Assembly (NCBI GenBank): GCA_024449915.1
Contig: JAMZAV010001708.1
Location: 186,001 to 250,000, forward strand
From: Sweltsa coloradensis
Lineage: Eukaryota; Arthropoda; Insecta; Plecoptera; Chloroperlidae
DNA length: 64,000 nucleotides
Reading direction: 5' to 3'
The notes below the pieces were generated by a model. The model made no database searches and was not told the origin of the DNA. It saw only the letters and a list, made by a program, of their open reading frames with translations. Below are positions 24,921 to 36,045 of the stretch, one piece after another; the first letter of the stretch is position 1, and every line of letters begins with the position of its first letter. Made by a program: the position numbers and the translations under genes.

Positions 24921-25825
24921 CAGGGGTGAGCGAAGCTTCGAAATTATCGAATCCGAATCGAATCTTGCAGGATTCGAATTCGATTCGTTGTTCGAATCCG
25001 AAATCGTAAAAATTCGAAGTATTCGAAAATTCGAATCCGGCGCCAAACTCCCGAGAAACACGCTAATAAATCGATAGGTCGATTTAATAGTTTGCAATCG
25101 ATCACGTGATAACATGGCCGCCGCGTACGTAAACGAAGAATTTCCGTTCGCATCTTGTTGTTCAAGAAAAAGCGATGTTTTTCTTGCACGTAGCATTCGA
25201 AAAACAACAATGCGCTCTCTCCTCTCTTCTCTCTTGGACGATGCTGGCAGGCTGCCTGCAGGCGTTGCGCAAGCGGATGGCGCAGCGCCCGCTCTCTCTC
25301 TCTCTCACGCGAGCCCTAGCCGGCCGGCTGCCAGCTCAGACGACAGGCGGGCGCCGTGTTTACGTCAGTCAGTCAGTCTCCCTTCACATAGCGATGCATT
25401 TGCATTACGTGAACGATGTCCATCTCCGAACTCGTACGTAGTAATAAGTGCGGGTCCATACAATACATGTTATGTTTAGGCCTACTAATGTGCTCTTAAA
25501 TGACAGCAAGAAGTTTCCTAGCGATGTTATCTTGAAAAGTAGAACAATGCCAAAAGATAAGATAGGCCTACCGCGCGAGATAAATACTTCACGTTCAGAG
25601 AAGGCTGGATGGATGAAGTGTTGTTGATTGGCTGAAGATGTCACGGAGTCTCGAAAACGTGGTAAAAACAATGAAAAACAGCACGGGACCATGAAATTAT
25701 GGCATTTTGTATGTTACTTGTTCCGTGTGAGGTAAACCAAGGTTGGATTCGGAGGCGCGAATCGTTAGTGTTTGGGATGCGAGATTCGGATTCGAAAGGA
25801 AAAAAGTTGTATTCGCACACCCCTA
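24921..25825. mobile_element. hAT-like element with CpG-rich interior
   Basis: Ends CAGGGGTGAGCGAAGCTTCG and TTCGCACACCCCTA, with a perfect 8 bp target duplication CGTACAAC at 24913-24920 and 25826-25833. The ends are rich in TTCGAATCCGAATCG-type words. The interior 25080-25440 is unusually CpG-rich and includes CACGTGATAACATGGCCGCC, resembling a captured promoter/first-exon fragment. No transposase is recognised. Confidence 0.85.
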
Positions 25826-26334
25826 CGTACAACCAATCTCAATCCTAAGGACGACCAAGTTTTTTGCAACGTAATTGCTCGGTTGTTGATTCTTGCAACG
25901 CTTCCAGTTCCAGAACGACTTTTATCAAGAGAAATGCACACTGGCAAGTTCCCTGGTGATTTTGGAGTGTTTTGGTGTTTGAAAGTTGGCAGTAGTCCGT
26001 GGATAACATGAAACATAAATGAAGGAATAAAATCAGGAAATACATATTTTAAATGAAACCTTAAGACAAACAACGTAACCATAACTACGTAATACGTTAG
26101 ATTGCAACACGTGGTCTGGAACTTATATACCTAATGAATAATGATGACTAGGGAAGTGGTAAGTGGATAGAGTTGGGTTGTTAAAAAATAAAAATTATAC
26201 ATTGCTACATTGAATCATCCAATTTAATGACAATACAATATATTATATTTTTTAAATAAAAATTACCACTGATACTTGCTCAGTGCATAGAGCATGTATG
26301 CTGTATGCACAATAGAAGTAGGGTGCGTTACATT

Positions 26335-26749
26335 ATACTTGGGGAAGTTTCTTTTAAAAAGGAACTTTAAAAAGATTCAGTTCATCAATTAAAAAGAGAA
26401 CTTTTATAAAGTTCAAGTTTCTTTTTAAGTTTTTACATCCTTACCTCTAAAAAGTTTAAGTACCTCATGAAAATGAACTTAAGTTCCTTTAAAAAGTTCC
26501 CTTTTATTTTTAAGACTGCAGAGAGACTGAGGTGTAACTTTCAAACATGCGTACGGCTGTCAAAGAGCGTGGTGAGCGGTAGGGTCATGATGATATTACA
26601 TATGATATGAAAATTATAAATGATACGTAACGGCCAGGTTGTTTGCTAAGAACAAAATAGACTTCTTAATTGTAACTGGAAAGTTTTATGAAACTTCAAG
26701 TTCCCGTAAAATGAAACTTGTTTTTTATAAAAGTTCCTTCCCCAAGTAT
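26335..26749. mobile_element. Non-autonomous inverted-repeat element, second copy
   Basis: ATACTTGGGGAAGTTTCTTT and AAAGTTCCTTCCCCAAGTAT are inverted ends. Interior words are shared with 1699-2189. It begins only 17 bp beyond the ASNSD1 stop codon, so the ASNSD1 3' UTR must run into it. Confidence 0.75.
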
Positions 26750-26766
26750 GCACTAAATACAAACAG

Positions 26767-29700
26767 TTATAATCTTTCACTTCTGTTGCTGCCTTTTTCT
26801 TTGCTGTTGGCAATCCTTGAACCAAACTGGAATGCTCGTTTTGGCAACACTGATGCTTTCTCCAGACCAAGTGACCTGGCAACAAGGCGCAATATCACTT
26901 TATCTCCGACGCCAGGTGGCATACTGGGAGTCGGGAAGCACCTGTAACATGTAGATCAGAGAGTAGCAATTTTAATTAATGATTTAATGTTAATTTATCC
27001 AGACTTTCAAAGTGTGAGTGCAAGATTAACAGAAATAGTGTCTGCCCGATAGAACCTTAGTATGGTAAAGTAGAAACATAAATACACACGTTTCAGTGGG
27101 GGAAAAGGTACAGGACGGCAGCTTTCCTTAAAAACGTTAGGTAGGTTGCATACACAAAACATAGATGAAAAGAAAAGTTGCTGGTACAATGTAAATCAAT
27201 CCAGAAATTAAAAAAAATCAATCCCAGCAGCAATCGGGAGACCAGGGTTCGTTACCCCGCTGGGATGGATTTGGTAATTTCTGGATTGATTCATATAAAA
27301 TCTATTACACCTACGGGAGTGTTTCCCGATTGATGAAATTGAGAAAAGTTGCTGATACGTTTCGACCAACTTGTGATCTTCATCACTCAGCGTGAGTAGA
27401 GGTACTAAAATAACTTAAGCTAGCATGCATGGTATGTTCAGCCTATAGCAAGATTTAAAACGTGGATCTTCTGCATTGGAAGCAGATACTAAATACTGTC
27501 CTAGGATTAGCTTTGCTATTGATACGGTATACTCAAGGGAAATATGGGCAAAAACAAATGCCGAAGAATTCGATTAAGTTACAGCCCAAATCACCGCCGC
27601 GCCACTAGCGCTAATAACAACAACATACTTCTAATCGATAAAGACCACCCACCACCCTGTGATAAAAAGCAATTTTGGTAGGAACGATTAGTAAACATGG
27701 GTGAGGAGGCGAGCTCCCAGAATTCTTTTGCTTCTAAGGTCATGTTTGGTGGCATGTTTGGTGTCTGCTCGTTCTAAAGTGGCATGCACAAAACAGATTT
27801 GTTAGATTCGCAATAAGAAAAAACAGGGTGGGTACACGGGTTGGATTGGCATACCCACCCCTGGCAGGTAGCAGTGCCATGACACCGGTTAGGGTAAAGG
27901 TCAAGCCACCACTGGATACTGTAACTACAGAACCAACGATGACAATGAACCACACAAATAAAAACCAATGCTTTGTTCAATATTAAATACAACTTGTTAA
28001 GTTATCTTTAAAGAAACTTTAATAGAACCGGTAAATGTTATTTAACAATTAATTAAACTTCCTTAACACTGCTCTTAGGTGGGAAAATAAGTTTTTATTA
28101 TGTAGCAATATTTTGAAAACTTTCACTTCAAAATTATTTTCCAATTAATTGAACTTTTGGAATTAATTGTTAAATAACTTGTAAGTAGTTGTAAGAGTAA
28201 TGAATGCAGTTGCGTACTTGAGCCAGACGGGCAGACTGTAGAGGTAGCTGATGACTCGCTCGTCTAGGTACGGAAACCTTCCTTGTCGGCCGCTGTCGGC
28301 TACAACCCTGTCATCTCTTCCGAGATTACGTGTAGCGATGTTTGCCGTGTCGGCTCTCAGCTCGGCTGCCAGGGCCGTCCAGCCGCTCTGAGCCAGCGTC
28401 GTCCGGTGTCTAGAGTAGCCGCCAGTCTGTTCGTCAGCACCCATCCCGAGCAGCAGCACCTTGTTGTTGAGAGTGAGAGGATAAAACATTTTAATGCCCG
28501 TGGATCTTAAAATGTTTCAGGATTCTCTTACAAATTAAAATGTTTTTGAATTTAAAAAAATATTTAATATTTAATTTCCAATTGTTTTTAAAATTTAAAA
28601 TTAACATAGTTATCTTTTTAATTTTTCTTGTTTATATAGGCAGAGGCTACAATGTACCATATTTAAAACAATAACATGCATCACACACCTGTTTCAAAGT
28701 GTATATTCTAATACAAGAAAAATATATTTCTAGTTAAGAGAGTATAGGACATGGGTTTAGGCAAATTGCTGTTCGCTCGGCTGACTGAAACAACAGGAGT
28801 TTAAAATTTTGTGAACATGTGCGACAAAAGTGGAAATATAGAGCTCTACAGTCTACAATATCACATTTCTAAAATTTGTTTTAAAATACCAGTAATTTAT
28901 ACATTTAGTATAGATTGGAGAAGGGTTGACAGGTTGGGAAAGCATAGAGAACATAAAACCCAGCCTGAAGGGCTGGGGGCGACAAAACTTTTCACCTGCT
29001 GATGACAACTGCAGCTAATTTAAAGTTGTTTGTTACCTTAATCCACGACGCGTTTCGTCCTTCTGGGACTCATCAGGCGGATGGTGGCCACTAAAAATCA
29101 GCTAGCTACATGCAAACAAAACTCACAACACATAACCAAACCTGTGGTAGGGCCACGCAAGAAGCAAATTCTGCATGCATATTGTCATCATCAGCAAGGT
29201 TACTTCACACACCATTCATACTGGGGCATTTTAAAATCCAACACCAGAAACATGTTATGAACATTGTTCTCCGCAGAGCGGCTAAGGGTGACAATGCAAG
29301 ATCGTTTTCAATCGGGGGCACACTTTGGCGATCTGCTTCACCCCCTTTGCCAACAGCAAGGTGTTCCCAAGTGGTCACCCACTCAAGTACCGACCACGCC
29401 CCATACAATCACAGTAAAATCAAGGGGTAGAAAGGTAGGTAGAACTCAGCCGCAAACTTTTGAACAGCTGGTGGTCGGCTTATCGTCGATTTATTAATGT
29501 TTTTACTAGAAACACGTGTACACCCTTAAAAAACGTTGTCCCATTTCTACTACAAATAGTACTTTATTGTCCACGGTGATACCTACCCTAGCTGAAGACA
29601 GGTAGTGCGCATCTCCTGCCCCTGCTTGAGAGCGTAGAGCCCCCGAACCCCGGGCAGCGAACCAGAGCGCGCAGCCAAGACTGTCGTCAAGAATCGTGTC

Positions 29701-32700
29701 TAGCGGATGAATCAGCCCCGACACGCGGTGCTCGCGTTCCGATGTCAGTTCCGCTTGGGTGATGTTAGCCTGCAACAAGCACAAGCCATGTTCTGTGCAG
29801 TCTGCATAGAAAAAAATATACGTAGAAGAAAGTAGGTTAGGGGTAGGGCCTATATGTAGTGTAGGCTAAATGATCGATAAGTTTTGTTTTTGTTGTTTAT
29901 TTTTTGTTTCTATTTCATACCGATCCTTACATATGCAGCAGAAACCTGGACAATGGCAGATTGAGAGGAGAGTCAGAGGCAGGCGGCAGAGATGAGATTC
30001 TTGAGGAGCACAGTGGGCAAGACGATAAAGGACAGAATAAGAAACAAGGACATAAGAGAAATGCTGGGTGTAGAGAAGTTAAGTGACGGATAGGAAGGAC
30101 AGGTTGAGATGGTTTGGTTGGACATGAAACAAATGGGGGAAAATAGGATGTCGAAGAAAATGTATGAAAGATGGAAGAAGGAAGAAGAAGACGAGGTAGG
30201 GAGGAAGAGATGGAAGGATCCCATTGCTTGCGACTTGGAGGCAAGAGGAGAGAGCTGGAAAGATGTGGAAGAGATACGATTGTGGGAGGATAGAAATAAG
30301 TGGAAAAATTTGGTTGCTAACTAAACCCAAGCTGAGGAGAAGCAGGAAACAAAGATGGATAATGATGATGATTACGGAAACAGAAATGTTTGACGGCAGA
30401 CTAAAGGTCGAAGTTCAGTACCCTTCTAGCTGTAGTCTACGATACCTCTATGAAGTTCCACGTCCGGTCAGGTCGTATAGTCTTCAACTCTTCCAAAGTC
30501 AGAAGACCAGTCTTGCGATCAGGAACATTGTAACCATCTTCAGCGCACTGTTGTTTTACTTTATGTTTCACTTGCACTGTTGGCTTCTTGGGTCGTTCAA
30601 AAGCTACGTTTATTAAATCGATTGGTTCGTTTACCGGCACAAATTCATCAGCCAACACTGCTAAAATCGCAGAGTCTAGCCCGCCGGAAAAGAGAATACC
30701 AACTTTACAATGATTACAATGCTTCTGCGGATCGCTAACACACGCTTTACAGAGTTCTGGTTTCGTTTCGACGCGAACTTTAACAGACTCTTTCAAAATC
30801 TCTATCAGTCTTTGAGCACATTGCATAATACTTTCAGATTGTAATAACTTTTCTAGAATTTGATGATTAGTAAAGATTGTGCCTTCGAATTGTTTGAATG
30901 TCATGGCGTCTTCAAGTGAAGGCTCTACGTGAGATTCTAAAGGTACAGAGATTGGGGACTGAATATGAAGCGGGGATATTTGAATTGTGGGGGCCAAAAT
31001 TGTCGAAATGCCTTCCAAAGTAGTGCAGTCGGACCATGGATATAGTAGGATGTTCAGATCTGAAATCAGAATAGAAATTATAATTTTTCTAGCTAAAAAA
31101 TGACAAGTTTGAACATTTCTCAATGGATCATGCTTTTTCTTGTCTTTTTTTTCTCTTCACTAAAATCATAACTAATTAGTAATTAGCATTTACAAAATAG
31201 TTTTCAAGGGTTTAGTGGGTGAACACTAATTTAAAAAAGTAAGCTTATTTGGCACCGTCTCCAAAAAGATCTATTGACTGAGTAGTTTTGCTCCCACATT
31301 TGGATACTCTCATGAACATGTTTGTAATCAATAGAGTCCTAGGATGGGATTGTTAACGTGTAAAGCTGTTACACGTTTTCATGCATTACACGTTTACTTT
31401 TTACGAATAATAAAGATTGTGCCTTGATGTTGGTCTATGCTGTGTGCGGCCAGCTCCGCGTGCGGCCGGCCTTGCCTCACGAGCGAGGGCGACTGTCTTG
31501 ATAGCTCTGGTCTTCCTGACTGACGCGGGCCAACAGCGCACTGCGCATACAAGTAAGTGAGACAAAGTGCTATCTACGTCTCCATGTGTGATCTGATAGC
31601 GGAGTTCTTTGCAATCATCAAGGAACTCGACCTGCAGCAGAGCTATTACGCTTTTCTCGTACACTAACTGCGTAATATGCGCTAACACCATAAAATAGTT
31701 TCGGTCTGTATGCATTTTTTTTTTATTTTAAAGCAAGATGGCACATAACCAAGTGTCAGTGTACGTAGTACAGCTCCTGACAGCCAAGAGTGTGCACTGT
31801 TTAGGAAAGTACACGAAATTTAGCCCTCCTAAAGTCTGGTCAAGATGCCCCCCCCACCCCCCTTAACTTACCTTGGCCCACATCTGCTCTGAACACCCCC
31901 ACCGCCGGCACCTCTCTCAGCGAGCGCATGGCCTTGACACCAACCGACATCAGAAGGAGACGACTCGACTCAACGTCCCACAGCAGCGAATGTCGCCCGA
32001 CTCGATCGCGACCGAACCACAGTCGCTTGCTCGCTGCATTGTAGAAGACAAAGGCAAACGGACCACGGATCTTGGACAGCGTTCGCAGTATCCCCTCGTC
32101 ATTCGAGCCCGCAAGTGACATTGCCTTGTACAACGCAGAAGAGTCGCTCTCGCCCGGGCAGCAGTTCTATCAGAGGAGCGGAGTAATAACAAACGTTGGT
32201 GATTGAAAACTTTAAATTCAAATCAAATACACTTCCTAACCTACAACTGGGTCAAAATAAAATTTTCTGTAAATTAGTACCCAACTGAACGTGGGCGATA
32301 GACAAAAAACACCAGTCTTGAAGAAGCCACGAACGGAATATGGGTCGCGAAACGTTGAGCAGTGCCTCATCATCGACACAACGCAACAGCCCAAAGGTCA
32401 TAGAACCCATCTACGGGTGTTGAAACTTGAAAGCCTAGGTACAATATCTCACCAAGAAAGATGTCAAGGCCAGCTATTTTACATGACCTCTTGTCAAAAT
32501 GACAAAAAATCTAGCCTACCTACTAACCTAATGTCAATAATCACCCTTTGGTTATTATTGGATACCGGACCTACCCATCCCTAATGTTTATGAGTCTAAT
32601 ACTGTTTTACTTAGGTAGTTACCCATGGATTATTGAAACATTCTCCGTTCCAGAGAAGCACGTTGCCGTTCTCGTCTTGGATTGGCTGTTCTGTAGGTTG

Positions 32701-34081
32701 GTCTCCCTGCATCCACAACACGCTGCCAACAAACTGGCAAGAAACTCCCCCGTCAAGGTTGACGGTAGTTTGAGAGAAACGGTCAGGTCCACGTCGCTTC
32801 AGGACTTCGAGGCATTCCACCTTAAAAATGATTAATTTGTTATAGGCCTATTTTGGTACAGTAGGTTACGCTTACCTTAACTTTGAAGGATTTGGGTTAC
32901 CCAAACCTAAAGGGAACTGAAATCGAACACATCTTTTACTATTTTTTTGTAAACGGTGACTTTGGAGCCGTCCTAGCAACGAAGCACATAATAAATTTCA
33001 GAGTTGTTCTGAATCGGCCTTGTTGATTCTGGCGTTGATTCGCGGGTGTTCGCACTGTCCATACCACTGATTGCTATATTTCCTATTAAAAATATCGATC
33101 TTTGGTTGGTTATCGCTCACTCGTCGATTGCGTCGGGGCCTGCAGGGTTGGCTTGGTCGCTTTGATTTAAAGTCCCCCACTGAAAATCAGTTCTATAACT
33201 GAGTGGGTAGACTCTAAATAAAATTTATTTATTTATTTAATTATTTAGGCTACAATAAGTGCTTAAAAATACATCAAATAATTCCCTGACTAAACTAGGC
33301 ATATTTGTTGTACATTATAGGCCTACCTCGACTGAGGATCCAACCATCCAACCCAAAACCTCCTGCTGTACCCATGCTCTCAATCATCGACCTTGTTGAT
33401 TCTGGCGTTGATCCGCGGGTGATTGATATATTTCACATTAAAAAATATTGATCTTTGGTTGGTTATTGTTCACTGGCTGAATGCGTCGGGGCCTACAGAG
33501 TTGGCTTGGTCGCTTTGGTTTACTGTCCCCCACTAAAAATCAGTTAGGCCTACGTGACTGAGTGGGTAGACTCTAAATACGGATTTATTTATATTCAATT
33601 TACAGCACCCTTAAAAATTGGAACTCCTTCGGTTGAAGGGTGGGGGTCCAAAATAAAATCACCACGTTTTTCACTAAAATACTCTACCTACAAAACCTCT
33701 AACGTTGCTATTTTAGCCTATTTATGAAGGATTTTCAGCCAAAAAGGACTCGTTTAAAATGGAAACGTTTAAAGTTTTGAAGGTTTTTTTGTTACCGTAC
33801 TAAAACAGCAAAAACACGATGATTTAATTTGGACTCCCCCAACCGCAGGAGTTCCTAAAAATCCACTCACACGCTCGTATTTTGCGAGCAACTAGACGGC
33901 CCGCTTCAAAATATTATTTTTGAAAAATTCGAACATTCAGTTTAAAAATACCGCGTTCGGCAGTGTCAACGTGCACATGCGCCAGGTTTCCAGCCTTAAA
34001 AAGCGTACTTACAATCTCAGTTGATGACACTGCATTTCTCTCACAATCGTTGCAAGTAATTAAGCAAAATATTCCACACAT
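26767..34081 (-). CDS. ASNSD1: Asparagine synthetase domain-containing protein 1 (7 exons)
   Basis: Complete minus-strand gene. Exons in transcript order: 34081-34013, 32820-32623, 32166-31872, 31059-30446, 29769-29587, 28459-28218, 26941-26767; every junction joins in phase, giving 591 residues (human about 643). The N-terminus MCGIFCLITCNDC has the class II glutamine-amidotransferase Cys2. Exons 2-3 carry the rest of that domain (RRGPDRF, NVLLWNGE, LWFGRDRVGRHSLLWD). Exon 4 has the ATP-pyrophosphatase P-loop LFSGGLDSA at about residues 310-318 and LADEFVPVNEPIDLINVAFE. Exon 5 has GLIHPLDTILDDSLGCALWF. Exon 6 has LLLGMGADEQTGGYSRHRT and RNLGRDDRV. Exon 7 ends PKRAFQFGSRIANSK. A CxxC-x7-CxxC cluster precedes the P-loop. 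The physiological role of ASNSD1 is poorly known; true asparagine synthesis is not assured. It is head to head with ATG10. Confidence 0.96.
28035..28185. repeat. Foldback repeat in ASNSD1 intron 6
   Basis: GTTATTTAACAATTAATTAA and GAATTAATTGTTAAATAAC are inverted around about 110 bp. AT-rich and non-coding. Confidence 0.55.
28735..29090 (-). mobile_element. Ribozyme-bearing repeat copy in ASNSD1 intron 5
   Basis: On the minus strand the hammerhead motif comes first (29082-29041). It is followed by a segment with ACTTTAAATTAGCTGCAGTT, a short GC hairpin (CAGCCCTTCAGGCTG), CTATGCTTTCCCAACCTG and finally CCATGTCCTATACTCTC. Related pieces occur at 18110-18250, 24030-24260 and flanking 43800-44199. 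This architecture is compatible with a terminal region of a Penelope-like element or retrozyme, but no reverse transcriptase is attached. Confidence 0.6.
29041..29082 (-). ncRNA. Hammerhead ribozyme, type I minimal form
   Basis: Minus strand, 5' to 3': AUCCGC, CUGAUGA, GUCC-CAGAA-GGAC, GAAA, CGCGUC, GUGGAU. Stem I is AUCCGC pairing with GUGGAU (6 bp, one G-U wobble). Stem II is GUCC/GGAC with a 5-nt loop. Stem III is very short (A-U and C-G closing a GC loop). The core CUGAUGA and GAAA are intact and the cleavage triplet is GUC, so the predicted cut falls between plus positions 29047 and 29046. Very short stem III is typical of hammerheads found in Penelope-like retroelements and retrozymes. 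Activity is inferred from the fold only. Confidence 0.88.
29925..30324 (+). mobile_element. LINE ORF2 C-terminal fragment in ASNSD1 intron
   Basis: Plus-strand frames, shifted between about 29935 and 30324, read DRIRNKDIREMLGVEKLSD, MGENRMSKKMYE, RKRWKDPIACDLEARGESW and end EDRNKWKNLVAN before TAA. This is the characteristic tail of non-LTR reverse transcriptase proteins (pattern RPRKRW....DL..RG). It is 5' truncated and frameshifted, lying antisense to ASNSD1 between exons 4 and 5. Confidence 0.75.
32945..33245 (+). mobile_element. tRNA-derived SINE family, 5' truncated copy
   Basis: Starts within GTAAACGGTGACTTTGGAGC (the words at which the window-end copy stops). It continues through GCCGTCCTAGCAACGAAGCA, TCGCGGGTGTTCGCACTGTC, CCACTGAAAATCAG, ACTGAGTGGGTAGACTCTAA and an ATTT-repeat tail. 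It sits in ASNSD1 intron 1. Confidence 0.8.
33375..33600 (+). mobile_element. SINE family, shorter adjacent copy
   Basis: Contains CCTTGTTGATTCTGGCGTTG, GATCTTTGGTTGGTTAT, CAGTTAGGCCTACGTGACTG and GTGGGTAGACTCTAAATACG followed by an AT-rich tail. It is in tandem orientation with the copy at 32945. Confidence 0.75.
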
Positions 34082-34453
34082 TTCTCCAATATTGGTTGGA
34101 ATTTTAAGGATTAATCAAATTATTACACACAACTTTTCAGATTGGCAGTATTTAATCGCCATGTTGAATGTTTACGAATGACCAATGTCATAAAAATTAG
34201 TTATTGAAATTGAAGCCTGAAGTTTGGCAGTTGGCACACATGACAGATTCGCCATACGTTTGTTATGTTTTTGGTGGATTGTCATTGGGATTTTGTGCCT
34301 ATAATAATTATTTACATAATGATTTTGTTGTTTGGTTATATTATCTAGTGTGAGCCGAATAATACTATCATACTTGAATGGTTAATTAAATTATTTTGGC
34401 CTCTATGCCTACCTGCGCATTGCGATTGTGAGTAAACTTTAGTATTTGAGGTT
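34082..34453. promoter_or_regulatory. Shared bidirectional promoter of ASNSD1 and ATG10
   Basis: Only 372 bp separate the two divergent start codons. No TATA box is evident. TGCGCATTGCG near 34414 resembles an NRF1 site. On the ASNSD1 side a 15-codon upstream ORF (minus strand 34162-34115, MAIKYCQSEK...) precedes the main ATG. Confidence 0.7.
34115..34162 (-). other. Upstream ORF in the ASNSD1 leader
   Basis: ATGGCGATTAAATACTGCC opens a 15-codon frame ending TGA at 34115, 33 bp before the ASNSD1 start. In vertebrates an upstream ORF of ASNSD1 encodes a prefoldin-like microprotein of about 97 residues; this short frame does not resemble it. A regulatory uORF is possible if transcription starts upstream of 34162. 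Confidence 0.4.
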
Positions 34454-35527
34454 ATGGTTGACATTGGGACGTTGACATGGGATACATTTCTAACATCAAT
34501 TAATCAAATATTGGAGATCTCCAACCGTATTCAGGACGGTTGGTGTTTACATGGTATTGTAGATGTTGATGGAGCTGCTTACATTGTAAAAAGAAGGACT
34601 TTTAACGCAGATAAATCGACCTCGAATAATACAGAAGTTCTTGAATGTTGCCTGACCTTAGACCTAGAAGAGGAAGCTTTGGAATCTGCTCTAGAAGATA
34701 AACATTGTGTTGATCAACATATTAGGCCTATATTAACAAGGGAATATCACGTTGTTTACAGTCCAAGCTATTCTGTCCCTGTCCTTTACTTCAACACCTG
34801 GAAAAGCGATGGACAGCTATTAAATTTAGAAGAAACTTGGGAGTCTGTACACTCAAGCCTGAAACCACGTTTAAAGGTTGACAGGTGGCAGGTAAGCATT
34901 ACTTTAGCTTTGCGAACTCATCACTGATCGTAATCATGGTGGTATATATCTTTAGGTGATTTCACTGCCCGAATTTTGTGGTCGCTTAATGCACGCAGTG
35001 CAGACAGTCGCTGACAGAATGCGCGACGTGTCAGGTGGTAGTCACGTGACGTAGAACTTACAAGATGGCGGCCTTGGGATCAACATGATGGCTCTAATTC
35101 GGAAATATCGAATGTTGCTACAGATCCAATGCACTGCCTTCAATAGTGTACTTACACACACCTCAGGTAAAAGCGATAGAAGTATTGAAATTTAAGACTT
35201 GTTCTGTACACTCACCTGAAACCACGTTGAGGGTTGACATGGTGCAAGGCACAAGCATTAGCTGTATAGCGTTGTCAGAATTACACATGATCGTATCATC
35301 CATTTCTAGTCTCATCGTGTGTTACCATGTTTCAGACTCTCACGCAAGCAGAGCACCCGATTCTGCGACGACCGTTTTATCAACTTCACCCGTGCGGCAC
35401 GGCGGGCCTCTTGAAGTGTTTCACCGGATATAGTGAGAACCCCGTTGTCACGTGGCTGAGTTCCGTCGGCCCGGCGGTTGGCCTTGATCTGCGGGGGGAG
35501 TATTGCACGCTCGTAGCACACCGATAG
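34454..35527 (+). CDS. ATG10: Autophagy E2-like enzyme ATG10 (2 exons)
   Basis: E2-like enzyme that conjugates ATG12 to ATG5 during autophagosome formation in the cytosol. Exons are 34454-34891 and 35336-35527, joined in phase 0 at TGGCAG|GTAAGC ... TTTCAG|ACTCTC, giving 209 residues (human 220). Exon 1 includes REYHVVYSPSYSVPVLYF, the core beta strands of the E2-like fold, and LEETWESVHSSLKPRL. Exon 2 begins TLTQAEHPILRRPFYQLHPC; Cys166 in HPC is the expected catalytic cysteine, at the same number as in human. It is followed by VVTWLSSVGPAVGLDL. The start shares a 372 bp interval with ASNSD1. The intron holds a decayed copy of the end of exon 1. Confidence 0.96.
35205..35305 (+). pseudogene. 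Decayed duplicate of the ATG10 exon 1 / intron 1 boundary
   Basis: TCTGTACACTCACCTGAAAC, CCACGTTGAGGGTTGACA, AAGCATTAGCTGTATAGCG and TGATCGTATCATC align in order with TCTGTACACTCAAGCCTGAA, CCACGTTTAAAGGTTGACA, AAGCATTACTTTAGC and TGATCGTAATCATGG at 34845-34940. The duplicate lies 31 bp before the true exon 2 and spans both the last codons of exon 1 and the start of the intron. The donor GTAAGC has decayed to GCACAAGC. Confidence 0.75.
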
Positions 35528-35687
35528 CTGTTGCAGATATCATTTGCCGACGCATTTAAAAGGTTTGCTCTAGAGGTTTAGTTCTCATTCAACAGCCCTT
35601 GCAGTTTCATAACATAGGTAGGCCTGATGGTAAGCTATAGGCTATCAACACCGATCATCCATTGCAGTTTTCCCATTTCTGGCAGGG

Positions 35688-35800
35688 TCAATTGGGTTTG
35701 CAACAAAAAATTTTCCAGTACTTTCTATCCTGCCACAGACACATCTCTTCTACATCCTCCCAGCTCTCCTCTTTTTCATTTGAAGTTACAGTTTTCAAAT
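35688..35800 (-). mobile_element. LINE tail fragment between ATG10 and WBP4
   Basis: Minus-strand KEESWEDVEEMCLWQDRKYW matches the C-terminal tail seen at 29925-30324 and 24581-24790. Only about 100 bp is preserved. The rest of 35528-36045 shows no gene. Confidence 0.6.
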
Positions 35801-36045
35801 TTAAAAAGTTAACCATTCTTGCACAATGACCTCCATTTATTGCCACACGTAAGCCGTACACATTCCATGATCCCTCAGTTAGATGGTAATTTAGACAAGG
35901 TTTTTTATTCATTTTCTAAACATCTGTATAATATGCTGATTTGCTATGCTGTGCTATAATAGGCCCTATGCTTATGCAATCTGATAAGTTAATAGACATA
36001 CTTTTCTTGTATTTAGGTTTTGGGTCTCTGCTTTGACACATAATA

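Noticed and set aside
27225..27280. Possible tRNA gene with GGGTTCGTTACCC
   Set aside because: Only a B-box-like word is present; no acceptor stem or A box, and the site lies in a foldback repeat.
27740..27992. Overlapping minus-strand 71-72 codon frames in an ASNSD1 intron
   Set aside because: No conserved domain, no splice context and no match to the neighbouring exons.
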